In this document: positions 57,189 to 64,000 of the stretch, piece after piece | Layout of the letters: each line of letters begins with the position of its first letter | Position numbering within the stretch: the stretch's first letter is position 1 | From: Gordonia shandongensis DSM 45094 | GTDB taxonomy: Bacteria > Actinomycetota > Actinomycetes > Mycobacteriales > Mycobacteriaceae | Length of the DNA stretch: 64,000 nucleotides | Assembly (NCBI RefSeq): GCF_000423025.1 | Contig: NZ_AUHE01000010.1 | Span: forward strand, 62,001 to 126,000 | Direction of reading: 5' to 3' | Position numbers and translations under genes: made by a program | Notes under the pieces: generated by a model | The model's database searches: none | Told to the model about the DNA's origin: nothing | The model's input: the letters and a program-made list of their open reading frames with translations, nothing else

Positions 57189-59855
57189 GTGGTGACCAAC
57201 GCCGAGCAGACCACTGAGCTTCCGAAGTCCTGGGAACCCGCCGATCACGAATCGGACCTGTACCAGCGATGGGTGGACGCGGGGTATTTCACCGCGGACC
57301 CGTCATCCGACAAGCCCGGGTATTCGGTGGTCCTGCCGCCGCCGAACGTCACCGGCTCGCTGCACATGGGGCACGCGCTCGACCACACCCTGATGGACAC
57401 CCTGACTCGCCGCAAGCGCATGCAGGGCTACGAGGTGCTGTGGCTGCCCGGCATGGACCACGCGGGCATCGCGACGCAGACGATCGTCGAGAAGCAGCTC
57501 GCGGCCGAGGGACTGACCAAGACGGATCTCGGGCGCGAGGCCTTCATCGAGCGGGTCTGGCAGTGGAAGGCCGAGTCGGGTGGAACGATCGCCGGTCAGA
57601 TGCGCCGGATCGGCGACGGCGTCGACTGGAGCCGGGACCGCTTCACGATGGACGAGGGGCTGTCGCGTGCCGTCCAGACGATCTTCAAGCGCCTCTACGA
57701 CGCGGGGCTCATCTACCGGGCGGAGCGGCTGGTGAACTGGTCGCCGGTCCTGCAGACGGCGATCTCCGACATCGAGGTGAAGTTCGAGGAGGTGGAGGGC
57801 GAGCTGGTCTCGCTGCGCTACGGATCCCTCGCGGACGACGAGCCGCACGTCGTCGTGGCCACCACCCGCGTCGAGACGATGCTGGGAGACACCGCGGTCG
57901 CGGTGCACCCGGACGACGAGCGCTACCGCGATCTGATCGGCACCACGTTGGAGCATCCGTTCACCGGCAGGCGGATCCCCGTCATCGCCGACGAGTACGT
58001 CGACCCCGAGTTCGGGACGGGAGCGGTCAAGATCACGCCCGCTCACGACCCCAACGACTTCGAGATGGGCGTGCGCCACGACCTGCCGATGCCGACGATC
58101 ATGGACGCGACCGGCGCCATCGCCGGCACCGGCACGCAGTTCGACGGGATGGATCGGTTCGAGGCCCGCGTCAAGGTGCGCGAGGCGCTGGCGGCGCAGG
58201 GCCGCGTCGTCGCCGAGAAACGGCCCTACCTGCACAGCGTGGGACATTCGGAGCGGTCCGGAGAGAGCATCGAGCCGCGTCTGTCGATGCAGTGGTGGGT
58301 CAAGGTGGACCAGTTGGCGAAGGCCGCCGGGGACGCCGTCCGCAATGGTGACACCGTCATCCATCCCGCCAGTCAGGAGCCGCGCTGGTTCGACTGGGTC
58401 GACGGCATGCACGACTGGACCATCTCCCGCCAGCTGTGGTGGGGCCATCGCATCCCGATCTGGTACGGGCCGGACGGCCAGGTGGAGTGTTTCGGTCCCG
58501 ACGACACGGTCCCGGACGGCTGGGAGCAGGATCCCGACGTCCTGGACACCTGGTTCTCGTCGGGACTGTGGCCGTTCTCGACGATGGGGTGGCCCGACGC
58601 CACCGACGACCTCGATCGGTTCTATCCGACGTCGGTGCTGGTCACCGGGTACGACATCCTGTTCTTCTGGGTGGCCCGGATGATGATGTTCGGCACCTTC
58701 GTCGGCGAACTCGACCACGGCGGGCTGGCCGGCCGCGACGCGGCCGTGCCGTTCCGCGACGTCTTCCTGCACGGCCTCGTGCGCGACGAGCACGGCAGCA
58801 AGATGAGCAAGTCGAAGGGCAACGGCATCGACCCCCTGGACTGGGTGGATCGCTACGGTGCCGACGCCCTGCGCTTCACCCTCGCTCGGGGGGCCAATCC
58901 GGGCAGCGACATCTCGGTGGGCGAATCGCATGCGCAGTCGTCGCGGAACTTCGCCACCAAACTCTTCAACGCCACCAAGTTCGCGATGATGAACGGCGCC
59001 CGATGCGAGGAGCTCCCGGCACGGGATGCGTTGACCGACGCCGACCGGTGGATCCTGGACCGGCTCGACGAGGTGCTCGTGGCCGTCGACGAGGGATTCG
59101 ACGCCTACGAGTTCTCGAAGGCCTGCGAGGCGCTGTATCACTTCGCGTGGGACGAGGTCTGTGACTGGTACCTGGAGTTGGCCAAGGTCCAGATCTCGGA
59201 CGGCGGCGACCGGGCAGCGCACACCCGTGCGGTGCTCGGCGCGGTGCTCGACCCGCTGCTGCGTGCGCTGTCGCCGGTGATGCCGTTCGTCACCGAGACC
59301 CTGTGGACGGCGCTGACCGGCGGCGAATCGGTGGTGATCGCGCCGTGGCCGACGGGCGGCGGCGACGTGGCGACCCGCGACGCGGGTGCGGCGACCAGGA
59401 TCACCGATCTGCAGAAGCTGATCACCGAGGTGCGGCGATTCCGCAGCGACCAGGGGCTCAACCCGGGGCAGCGGGTGGCGGCGACGATCGACGGTCTCGC
59501 CGCGGCGGGGCTGGAGGCCCATCGTCCCTACCTGGATGCGTTGGCCCGGTTGGCGGGCGCCGACGCGGATTTCGCCGCGACGGCGACCGTCGAGGTCCGC
59601 CTGTCGTCCGGAACGGCCACGGTGGCGATCGACACGTCGGGCACGGTCGACGTCGAGGCGGAGCGCAAGCGGGCGGCCAAGGACCTCGCGGCCGCCGAGA
59701 AGGAGCTCGCGACGACCACGGGAAAGCTCGGCAACGAGCAGTTCCTCGCGAAGGCGCCCGAGGCTGTCGTCGCCAAGATCCGAGCACGCCGCGACCTGGC
59801 GGAGGCCGAGGTGGATCGGCTTCGGGGCAAGCTGGACTCGTTGAGCGCACGATGA
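57189..59855 (+). CDS. valS: Valyl-tRNA synthetase
   Basis: Class I aminoacyl-tRNA synthetase (888 aa) charging tRNA-Val. The HIGH motif appears as HMGHA in [15 protein letters not shown]. The editing domain spans the residues around [35 protein letters not shown] is the second ATP motif. The C-terminal coiled coil ([20 protein letters not shown]) contacts tRNA. Two adjacent GTGs (57189, 57192) could start it. The stop overlaps folC as ATGA. Confidence 0.98.
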   Translation: MVTNAEQTTELPKSWEPADHESDLYQRWVDAGYFTADPSSDKPGYSVVLPPPNVTGSLHMGHALDHTLMDTLTRRKRMQGYEVLWLPGMDHAGIATQTIVEKQLAAEGLTKTDLGREAFIERVWQWKAESGGTIAGQMRRIGDGVDWSRDRFTMDEGLSRAVQTIFKRLYDAGLIYRAERLVNWSPVLQTAISDIEVKFEEVEGELVSLRYGSLADDEPHVVVATTRVETMLGDTAVAVHPDDERYRDLIGTTLEHPFTGRRIPVIADEYVDPEFGTGAVKITPAHDPNDFEMGVRHDLPMPTIMDATGAIAGTGTQFDGMDRFEARVKVREALAAQGRVVAEKRPYLHSVGHSERSGESIEPRLSMQWWVKVDQLAKAAGDAVRNGDTVIHPASQEPRWFDWVDGMHDWTISRQLWWGHRIPIWYGPDGQVECFGPDDTVPDGWEQDPDVLDTWFSSGLWPFSTMGWPDATDDLDRFYPTSVLVTGYDILFFWVARMMMFGTFVGELDHGGLAGRDAAVPFRDVFLHGLVRDEHGSKMSKSKGNGIDPLDWVDRYGADALRFTLARGANPGSDISVGESHAQSSRNFATKLFNATKFAMMNGARCEELPARDALTDADRWILDRLDEVLVAVDEGFDAYEFSKACEALYHFAWDEVCDWYLELAKVQISDGGDRAAHTRAVLGAVLDPLLRALSPVMPFVTETLWTALTGGESVVIAPWPTGGGDVATRDAGAATRITDLQKLITEVRRFRSDQGLNPGQRVAATIDGLAAAGLEAHRPYLDALARLAGADADFAATATVEVRLSSGTATVAIDTSGTVDVEAERKRAAKDLAAAEKELATTTGKLGNEQFLAKAPEAVVAKIRARRDLAEAEVDRLRGKLDSLSAR

Positions 59856-61276
59856 CGGGGCGCGTCACGGCAGCAGAGGGCGACGACCCGGCAGGGGAGT
59901 TCGCGGAACTGACCGCTCTGGAGGCGGAACTCGACACGCGGTGGCCCGAGACGAAGATCGAGCCGTCGCTGACTCGGATCTCCGCGCTGATGGAACTGCT
60001 CGGGAATCCCCAACACGCCTATCCGGCGATTCACGTCGCCGGCACCAACGGCAAGACGTCGGTGACGCGGATGATCGACTCCCTGTTGCGGGCGTTTCAT
60101 CGGCGGACCGGTCGGATCACCAGCCCTCACCTGCAGCTCGTCACCGAACGGATCGCGGTCGACGGGAAACCGATCACACCGGCGACATACGTCGAGACCT
60201 TCCGGGACATCGAGCCGTACGTCACGATGGTCGACGATTCGTCGACCGCCGGGGGCGGCCCCCGGATGAGCAAGTTCGAGGTGCTCACCGCCATCGCGTA
60301 CGCCGCGTTCGCCGAGGTGCCGGTCGATGTGGCGGTGGTCGAGACCGGGATGGGAGGCCGCTGGGATGCGACCAATGTGATCGACGCGCAGATCGCGGTC
60401 ATCACGCCCATCGCGATGGACCACGCGGACTATCTCGGCGACACGTTGACGGCGATCGCAGGGGAGAAGGCCGGGATCATCAAACCGGGGCCGACGGATG
60501 CGCTCGTCGCCGTCGATCCGGTGACCGTCCTGGCCCCGCAGGACCCCGAGGTGACCGATGTGCTGCTCCGGGCGACCGTCGACGCCGGCAGCATCGTCGC
60601 GCGTCAGGACTCGGAGTTTCGGGTGGTGGAGGCGGCGACGGCTGTCGGGGGACAGCTGCTGACCATCCGGGGGCTCGGTGGCACGTACGAGGAGATCTTC
60701 CTGCCGTTGCACGGAGCGCACCAGGCGCAGAACGCGGCGCTCGCGTTGGCGGCGGTCGAGGCATTCTTCGGGGCGGGCGCGGATCGCGCCCTCGACGCCG
60801 ACACGATCCGCGAGGGGTTCGCTGCCGTTGAGAGCCCGGGGAGGCTCGAGCGGGTGCGAAGCGCACCGAGCGTGTTCGTCGACGCCGCCCACAATCCGCA
60901 CGGTGCTCGAGCCCTGGCGGCGGCCCTGACGTCGGAGTTCGACTTCCGGCGGCTCGTCGGCGTCGTCGGGGTCCTCGGCGACAAGGATGCGCGCGGCGTC
61001 CTGGCGGCGCTGGAACCGGCGCTGACGTCGGTGGTCGTGACCAACAACGGATCGCCGCGGGCACTCGACGCCGCTGATCTCGCGGACATCGCCCACGAGA
61101 TCTTCGGTGAGGATCGGGTGCGGGTGGAGCCGTTCCTGCCCGACGCCGTCGAAGCGGCGATCGCTCTCGCCGAAGAGGACGATGAGGGCACGATGTCGGG
61201 AGCCGGCGTCGTCATCACCGGATCGGTGGTCACCGCCGGTGCCGGTCGCACACTGTTCGGTAAGGAGCCGTCATGA
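59852..61276 (+). CDS. folC: Folylpolyglutamate / dihydrofolate synthase
   Basis: Mur-ligase-family enzyme (474 aa) adding glutamate to folates. ATP loop [14 protein letters not shown], the [11 protein letters not shown] folate region, [15 protein letters not shown], and the Mur-type [14 protein letters not shown] are all present. ATG 59852 overlaps the valS stop. The first 30 residues are an acidic extension usual in this order. The next gene overlaps its stop, so three genes are coupled. Confidence 0.96.
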   Translation: MTGRVTAAEGDDPAGEFAELTALEAELDTRWPETKIEPSLTRISALMELLGNPQHAYPAIHVAGTNGKTSVTRMIDSLLRAFHRRTGRITSPHLQLVTERIAVDGKPITPATYVETFRDIEPYVTMVDDSSTAGGGPRMSKFEVLTAIAYAAFAEVPVDVAVVETGMGGRWDATNVIDAQIAVITPIAMDHADYLGDTLTAIAGEKAGIIKPGPTDALVAVDPVTVLAPQDPEVTDVLLRATVDAGSIVARQDSEFRVVEAATAVGGQLLTIRGLGGTYEEIFLPLHGAHQAQNAALALAAVEAFFGAGADRALDADTIREGFAAVESPGRLERVRSAPSVFVDAAHNPHGARALAAALTSEFDFRRLVGVVGVLGDKDARGVLAALEPALTSVVVTNNGSPRALDAADLADIAHEIFGEDRVRVEPFLPDAVEAAIALAEEDDEGTMSGAGVVITGSVVTAGAGRTLFGKEPS

Positions 61277-61674
61277 GTCCCCGGTACACGCAACCTCCGA
61301 GCGACCCGTGGAAGGGGTTCCGCGGTGTCACCGCGGGCACGCTCATCCTCGAGCTGATCGTCGTCGCGCTCGCCTTCCCGATCGTGGCGAATCTCGGCGG
61401 CGGGGTCACGGCCGCATCCGGCACCTACCTGGGTGCGCTCGTGGTGGTGATGATCGTGCTGGCCGGACGGCAGGGGATGGCGCGTGCGCTGGAGGCCGAT
61501 CTGGTGCTGCAGGTGTTCGTCATCGCGGGCGGGGTGTTCCACTGGTCGATCGCCGTCATCGGAGTCATCTTCCTGTGCGTCTGGATCTACATCGCCTACA
61601 TCAAACGGGATGTGGCCCGCCGGATCGCTGAGGGGCGACTCCCGGGACAGCGTCCGGTGGACGACTCGGCCTGA
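61273..61674 (+). CDS. DUF4233 membrane protein (Rv2446c-like)
   Basis: Integral membrane protein (133 aa) with four hydrophobic helices, starting [20 protein letters not shown]. It contains LGALVVVMIVLAGRQGMARA and the last helix AVIGVIFLCVWIYIAYIKRD. It overlaps folC as ATGA, an arrangement kept across the mycolic actinomycetes. Function unknown; a link to folate metabolism is only positional. Confidence 0.85.
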   Translation: MSPRYTQPPSDPWKGFRGVTAGTLILELIVVALAFPIVANLGGGVTAASGTYLGALVVVMIVLAGRQGMARALEADLVLQVFVIAGGVFHWSIAVIGVIFLCVWIYIAYIKRDVARRIAEGRLPGQRPVDDSA

Positions 61675-61706
61675 CGCGCCTCCCGTCGTCGCCGTACCGG
61701 CTCGTG

Positions 61707-61734
61707 GTCGACCATGCGTTGTCGACCATGCGTT
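61707..61734. repeat. 14-bp direct repeat upstream of an exported-protein gene
   Basis: Two adjacent copies of GTCGACCATGCGTT (61707-61720, 61721-61734), followed at once by ACAGTG. The TACAGT formed at the junction could be a -10 box for the exported-protein gene 120 bp downstream. Tandem half sites suggest a regulator, which is speculative. Confidence 0.6.
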
Positions 61735-61858
61735 ACAGTGAACGGCAGAAACCGACCTGCACCGCGCAGGACCGTCGGGGACGGGGACTTCGACGCAGTC
61801 GTGCCGTCGCGCCGCTGGATATGCGGTAACGGCACGGACGAGATGTTTGGGGAGAGAA

Positions 61859-62356
61859 ATGACATTGGGTGATGGTCCGCTGGGGACCGCTCGGCGATTC
61901 CGTGTGCGAGCAGCGACGGCCGCGCGTGCGGGGGCGGTGGTGATCGCCGTGGCGGCGGTCGGCAGCGCGATGGCGGTCGGTCCGTCGGCGGCGGCCCCGT
62001 CCTCTCAGGCCCCGTCGTCTTCTCACGAATCGTCTCCGGAAGACGTCGTCGACCAGAGCGCCGAGGCCGGTGTGCCGATGCCCGTCGCTCCCGGCGCGCT
62101 CGGCTACCTCGCGACCCGGTCGTCCACGAAGTGGATGAACGACCGCGGCGCGGATCGGATCATCGCGAATCTTCCCGTCCCGCCGAACTACTCGAAGGCG
62201 AACCAGGCGATGGCCGATTCGCTGAAACGGGAGATGACCGCGGCCGTCGAGACTCCCGGCGCGTGCCTGCAGATCATCGTCGACGGTCCGCGTCAGCCGG
62301 GTGATCTGTTCAACTACGGTTTCTTCGCCGTCGAGAAGCAGTACTGCCCGAACTGA
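61859..62356 (+). CDS. Exported small protein of unknown function
   Basis: Protein of 165 aa with a signal peptide: Arg-rich n-region ([15 protein letters not shown]), a hydrophobic core, and probable cleavage near GPSAAAP. A Ser/Pro/Glu-rich linker follows. The small mature domain ends [17 protein letters not shown] and carries two cysteines (ACLQ and QYCPN) that may pair. I recognise no family. ATG 61859 follows GGGGAGAGAA, a strong ribosome-binding site. Confidence 0.75.
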   Translation: MTLGDGPLGTARRFRVRAATAARAGAVVIAVAAVGSAMAVGPSAAAPSSQAPSSSHESSPEDVVDQSAEAGVPMPVAPGALGYLATRSSTKWMNDRGADRIIANLPVPPNYSKANQAMADSLKREMTAAVETPGACLQIIVDGPRQPGDLFNYGFFAVEKQYCPN

Positions 62357-62432
62357 CGCGAGTCGCCTCGCCCCGATCCCGTCGACGGACCTCATACGGC
62401 GGGATGCGCTGAGCATCGCTACAGTGTGCTGC

Positions 62433-62849
62433 GTGACTGAACAGACTCTCGTCCTCATCAAGCCCGACGGCGTCCAGCGTGGACTGGTCGGGGAAGTGAT
62501 CGCCCGCATCGAGCGCAAGGGCCTGACCCTGGCGGCTCTGGAACTGCGGACCGTGTCGGCCGACCTGGCCGGTGAGCATTACGCAGAGCACGCCGAACGG
62601 CCCTTCTACGGCTCGCTCATCGATTTCATCACGTCCGGACCGGTCGTCGCGGCGGTCGTCGAGGGCCCGCGGGCCATCGCGGCGTTCCGTCAGCTCGCCG
62701 GCGGAACCGATCCGGTCGAGAAGGCGATCCCCGGGACGATCCGTGGCGACTTCGGCCTCGAGACCCAGTTCAACATCGTTCACGGATCGGACTCGCCCGA
62801 GTCGTCTGCCCGTGAGATTGCTCTCTGGTTTCCCTCGCTGAACTCCTGA
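62433..62849 (+). CDS. ndk: Nucleoside diphosphate kinase
   Basis: Transfers gamma-phosphate between nucleoside triphosphates and diphosphates (138 aa). The N-terminus [19 protein letters not shown], the segment [20 protein letters not shown], and the catalytic His in [16 protein letters not shown] are all standard. GTG 62433 starts the conserved sequence; the frame is open upstream into the exported-protein gene. rne is next downstream, as in mycobacteria. Confidence 0.96.
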   Translation: MTEQTLVLIKPDGVQRGLVGEVIARIERKGLTLAALELRTVSADLAGEHYAEHAERPFYGSLIDFITSGPVVAAVVEGPRAIAAFRQLAGGTDPVEKAIPGTIRGDFGLETQFNIVHGSDSPESSAREIALWFPSLNS

Positions 62850-63171
62850 TTCCCACCCGCGACGCGGCGCGCGGGGGCCCTGATTCTCCACTCGTGTGCG
62901 GGGGACACCCCGTGATGTGGGATACTTGCACAGTCGTCGGCTTCACACTTTGGCGTCGACGACCGACGCGCAGCCACCAGAAGGTGCCGGCACCGTCCGA
63001 CCCCGAACAGGGGTCCGGCTTCGGCCTCGGAAGCGTCACAGCAAGGCGTCAAGACGACGCGAAGACCACATAACACCCGGTCATCGAGACCGGCACACAT
63101 CGGAAGGCCCTCGCGTGGCCGCGTTGCCGTTTTTCTCAGTGCGACGCGCCCGGGGGTCTTGAGGAGACCAC
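62850..63171 (+). promoter_or_regulatory. Structured 5' leader of rne
   Basis: This 322-bp stretch has no gene. A GATACT -10-like box stands at 62921-62926. Two hairpins follow: GACCCC-GAACA-GGGGTC (62999-63015) and CCGGTC-ATCGA-GACCGG (63077-63093). A third small hairpin GGTCT-TGAGG-AGACC (63155-63169) includes the ribosome-binding site GAGGAG just before the rne GTG. The arrangement could allow RNase E to control its own mRNA, as known in E. coli, but this is inference. Confidence 0.55.
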
Positions 63172-64000
63172 GTGACCGATAACGGGTCGCAGACTGACGC
63201 AACTGCGGATCAGTCAGCGGAAAAGTTTCCCCTTCGACTGCGCGTCCATGCACTGGCGCGGATGCTGGAGATCACCAGCAAGGAGGTGCTCGCGCACCTG
63301 CAGGAGATGGGGGTGACTGCGCGCACCGCGCAGTCATCGATCTCGCGCACCGACGCCGAGGCGCTCGAGGCGCGAATCGGCGGCGCCCATGCCGCCGAGG
63401 GCCAGACGGCCGAAGGGCCGGCAGACCAGATCCAGGCCGACGGGGCGCCCGAGAAACAGGCGCCCGAGACACAGGCGCCCGGGAAACAGGCGGAGGTTCG
63501 ATCCGAATCGTCCCTGTTCTCCGCGGTGGAGGCGGCGCAACCGGTCGCCGAGTCGGCGGGGGACACCACCGCACCCCTGTTCCTGCCGCCCAGCCCGGCC
63601 ACGGATGATCGGGCCGAGAAGAGCGGGTCGAAACCCGCGCAGCAGCCTGCAGCGGACGAGACGGCTCCCGAGGAGTCGGCGCCCCAGAAGTCGGCGACAC
63701 AGAAGTCGGCGACACAGAAGTCGGCGACCGAGCAGTCGGCGCCCGAGCAGCCGGCGACCGGGCGCCCCGCCGACGAGGAGTCGTCCTCGGACGGTGAGCA
63801 GGACTCCCGCGACAAGGCGTCCGACGATTCCGGCGACGACGACTCCGGCGACGGCCGGTCGCGTCGGCGTCGGCGCGGACGGCGCGGTCGGGGACGTGGT
63901 CGCGGCGATCAGAACCAGGACGCCGACCATGAGTCGACGCAGACCGCCGACAGCTCCGAGGACGGCGACGCCACCCGGAACGGCGACAAGCAGGGCGGCA
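63172..64000 (+). CDS. rne: Ribonuclease E/G (partial, N-terminus only)
   Basis: First 276 residues of the main endoribonuclease of RNA decay and processing; the catalytic S1/DNase-I-like core lies beyond the window. Residues about 22-62 (LRVHALARMLEITSKEVLAH) resemble the IF2 N-terminal helical domain, as in the Rv2444c relative. A long disordered acidic region follows, with short Ala/Pro/Gln/Lys repeats (SATQKSATQKSATEQSAPEQ) and an RNA-binding arginine block RRRRRGRRGRGRGRG near residue 230. GTG 63172 has GAGGAG upstream. Confidence 0.9.
   Translation, partial: MTDNGSQTDATADQSAEKFPLRLRVHALARMLEITSKEVLAHLQEMGVTARTAQSSISRTDAEALEARIGGAHAAEGQTAEGPADQIQADGAPEKQAPETQAPGKQAEVRSESSLFSAVEAAQPVAESAGDTTAPLFLPPSPATDDRAEKSGSKPAQQPAADETAPEESAPQKSATQKSATQKSATEQSAPEQPATGRPADEESSSDGEQDSRDKASDDSGDDDSGDGRSRRRRRGRRGRGRGRGDQNQDADHESTQTADSSEDGDATRNGDKQGG

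Overview
The window is very GC-rich chromosomal DNA from a mycolic-acid actinomycete (order Mycobacteriales), most like Gordonia or a close relative. The evidence is a complete-type nuo operon, a CmrA-type mycolate reductase next to orn, a very large NAD-dependent glutamate dehydrogenase, a mycothiol-linked DsbA-like protein of the Rv2466c type, two clpP genes with clpX, and frequent GTG starts. From orn to rne the gene order closely follows the Mycobacterium tuberculosis block Rv2511-Rv2444c, as recalled, with local insertions. The genus is an inference.

Layout. (1) 1-13.2 kb, minus strand: nuoA-nuoM of respiratory complex I, with nuoM cut by the window edge. Most genes overlap as ATGA or TGATG. 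A CRP/GlxR-like palindrome lies before nuoA, and a degenerate receiver-domain protein (Rv3143-like) precedes it. (2) 13.8-17.7 kb: a pyridoxal-kinase-like gene carrying an in-frame 15-bp repeat, then a plus-strand alkylation-repair operon: O6-alkylguanine methyltransferase, ECF-type sigma factor, second methyltransferase, 3-methyladenine glycosylase. A GGCT-like gene converges on it. (3) 17.8-25.9 kb: tRNA-His with its terminator, orn, cmrA, fadH, a padR regulator with a clear operator-like palindrome, a strictosidine-synthase/SMP-30-like gene, a thiolase behind a second palindrome, an FAD monooxygenase and tRNA-Arg. (4) 26-31.3 kb: a CopD-CtaG membrane fusion, a compositionally distinct amidohydrolase, a PGPGW membrane protein and an unknown gene.

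(5) 31.5-50 kb: ettA, gdh, thioesterase, an unknown gene ending in a 17-bp tandem repeat, aglA, glbO, a small membrane protein with a DUF5130 protein, an acyl-CoA synthetase, pepN, the Rv2466c-like oxidoreductase, an M48 protease, rpiB and nei2. (6) 49.8-64 kb: a cutinase/LysB-like hydrolase, an L,D-transpeptidase, tRNA-Gly, tRNA-Pro, tig, clpP1-clpP2-clpX, mobA, valS-folC-DUF4233 (overlapping), an exported protein, ndk, and the start of rne behind a structured leader.

Most of the window is core metabolism and protein or RNA quality control. The most system-like unusual feature is the ogt-sigma-ogt-tag cluster, where a sigma factor without an adjacent anti-sigma gene sits between two potential alkylation sensors. 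No insertion sequence, prophage, CRISPR array or replication origin was seen.
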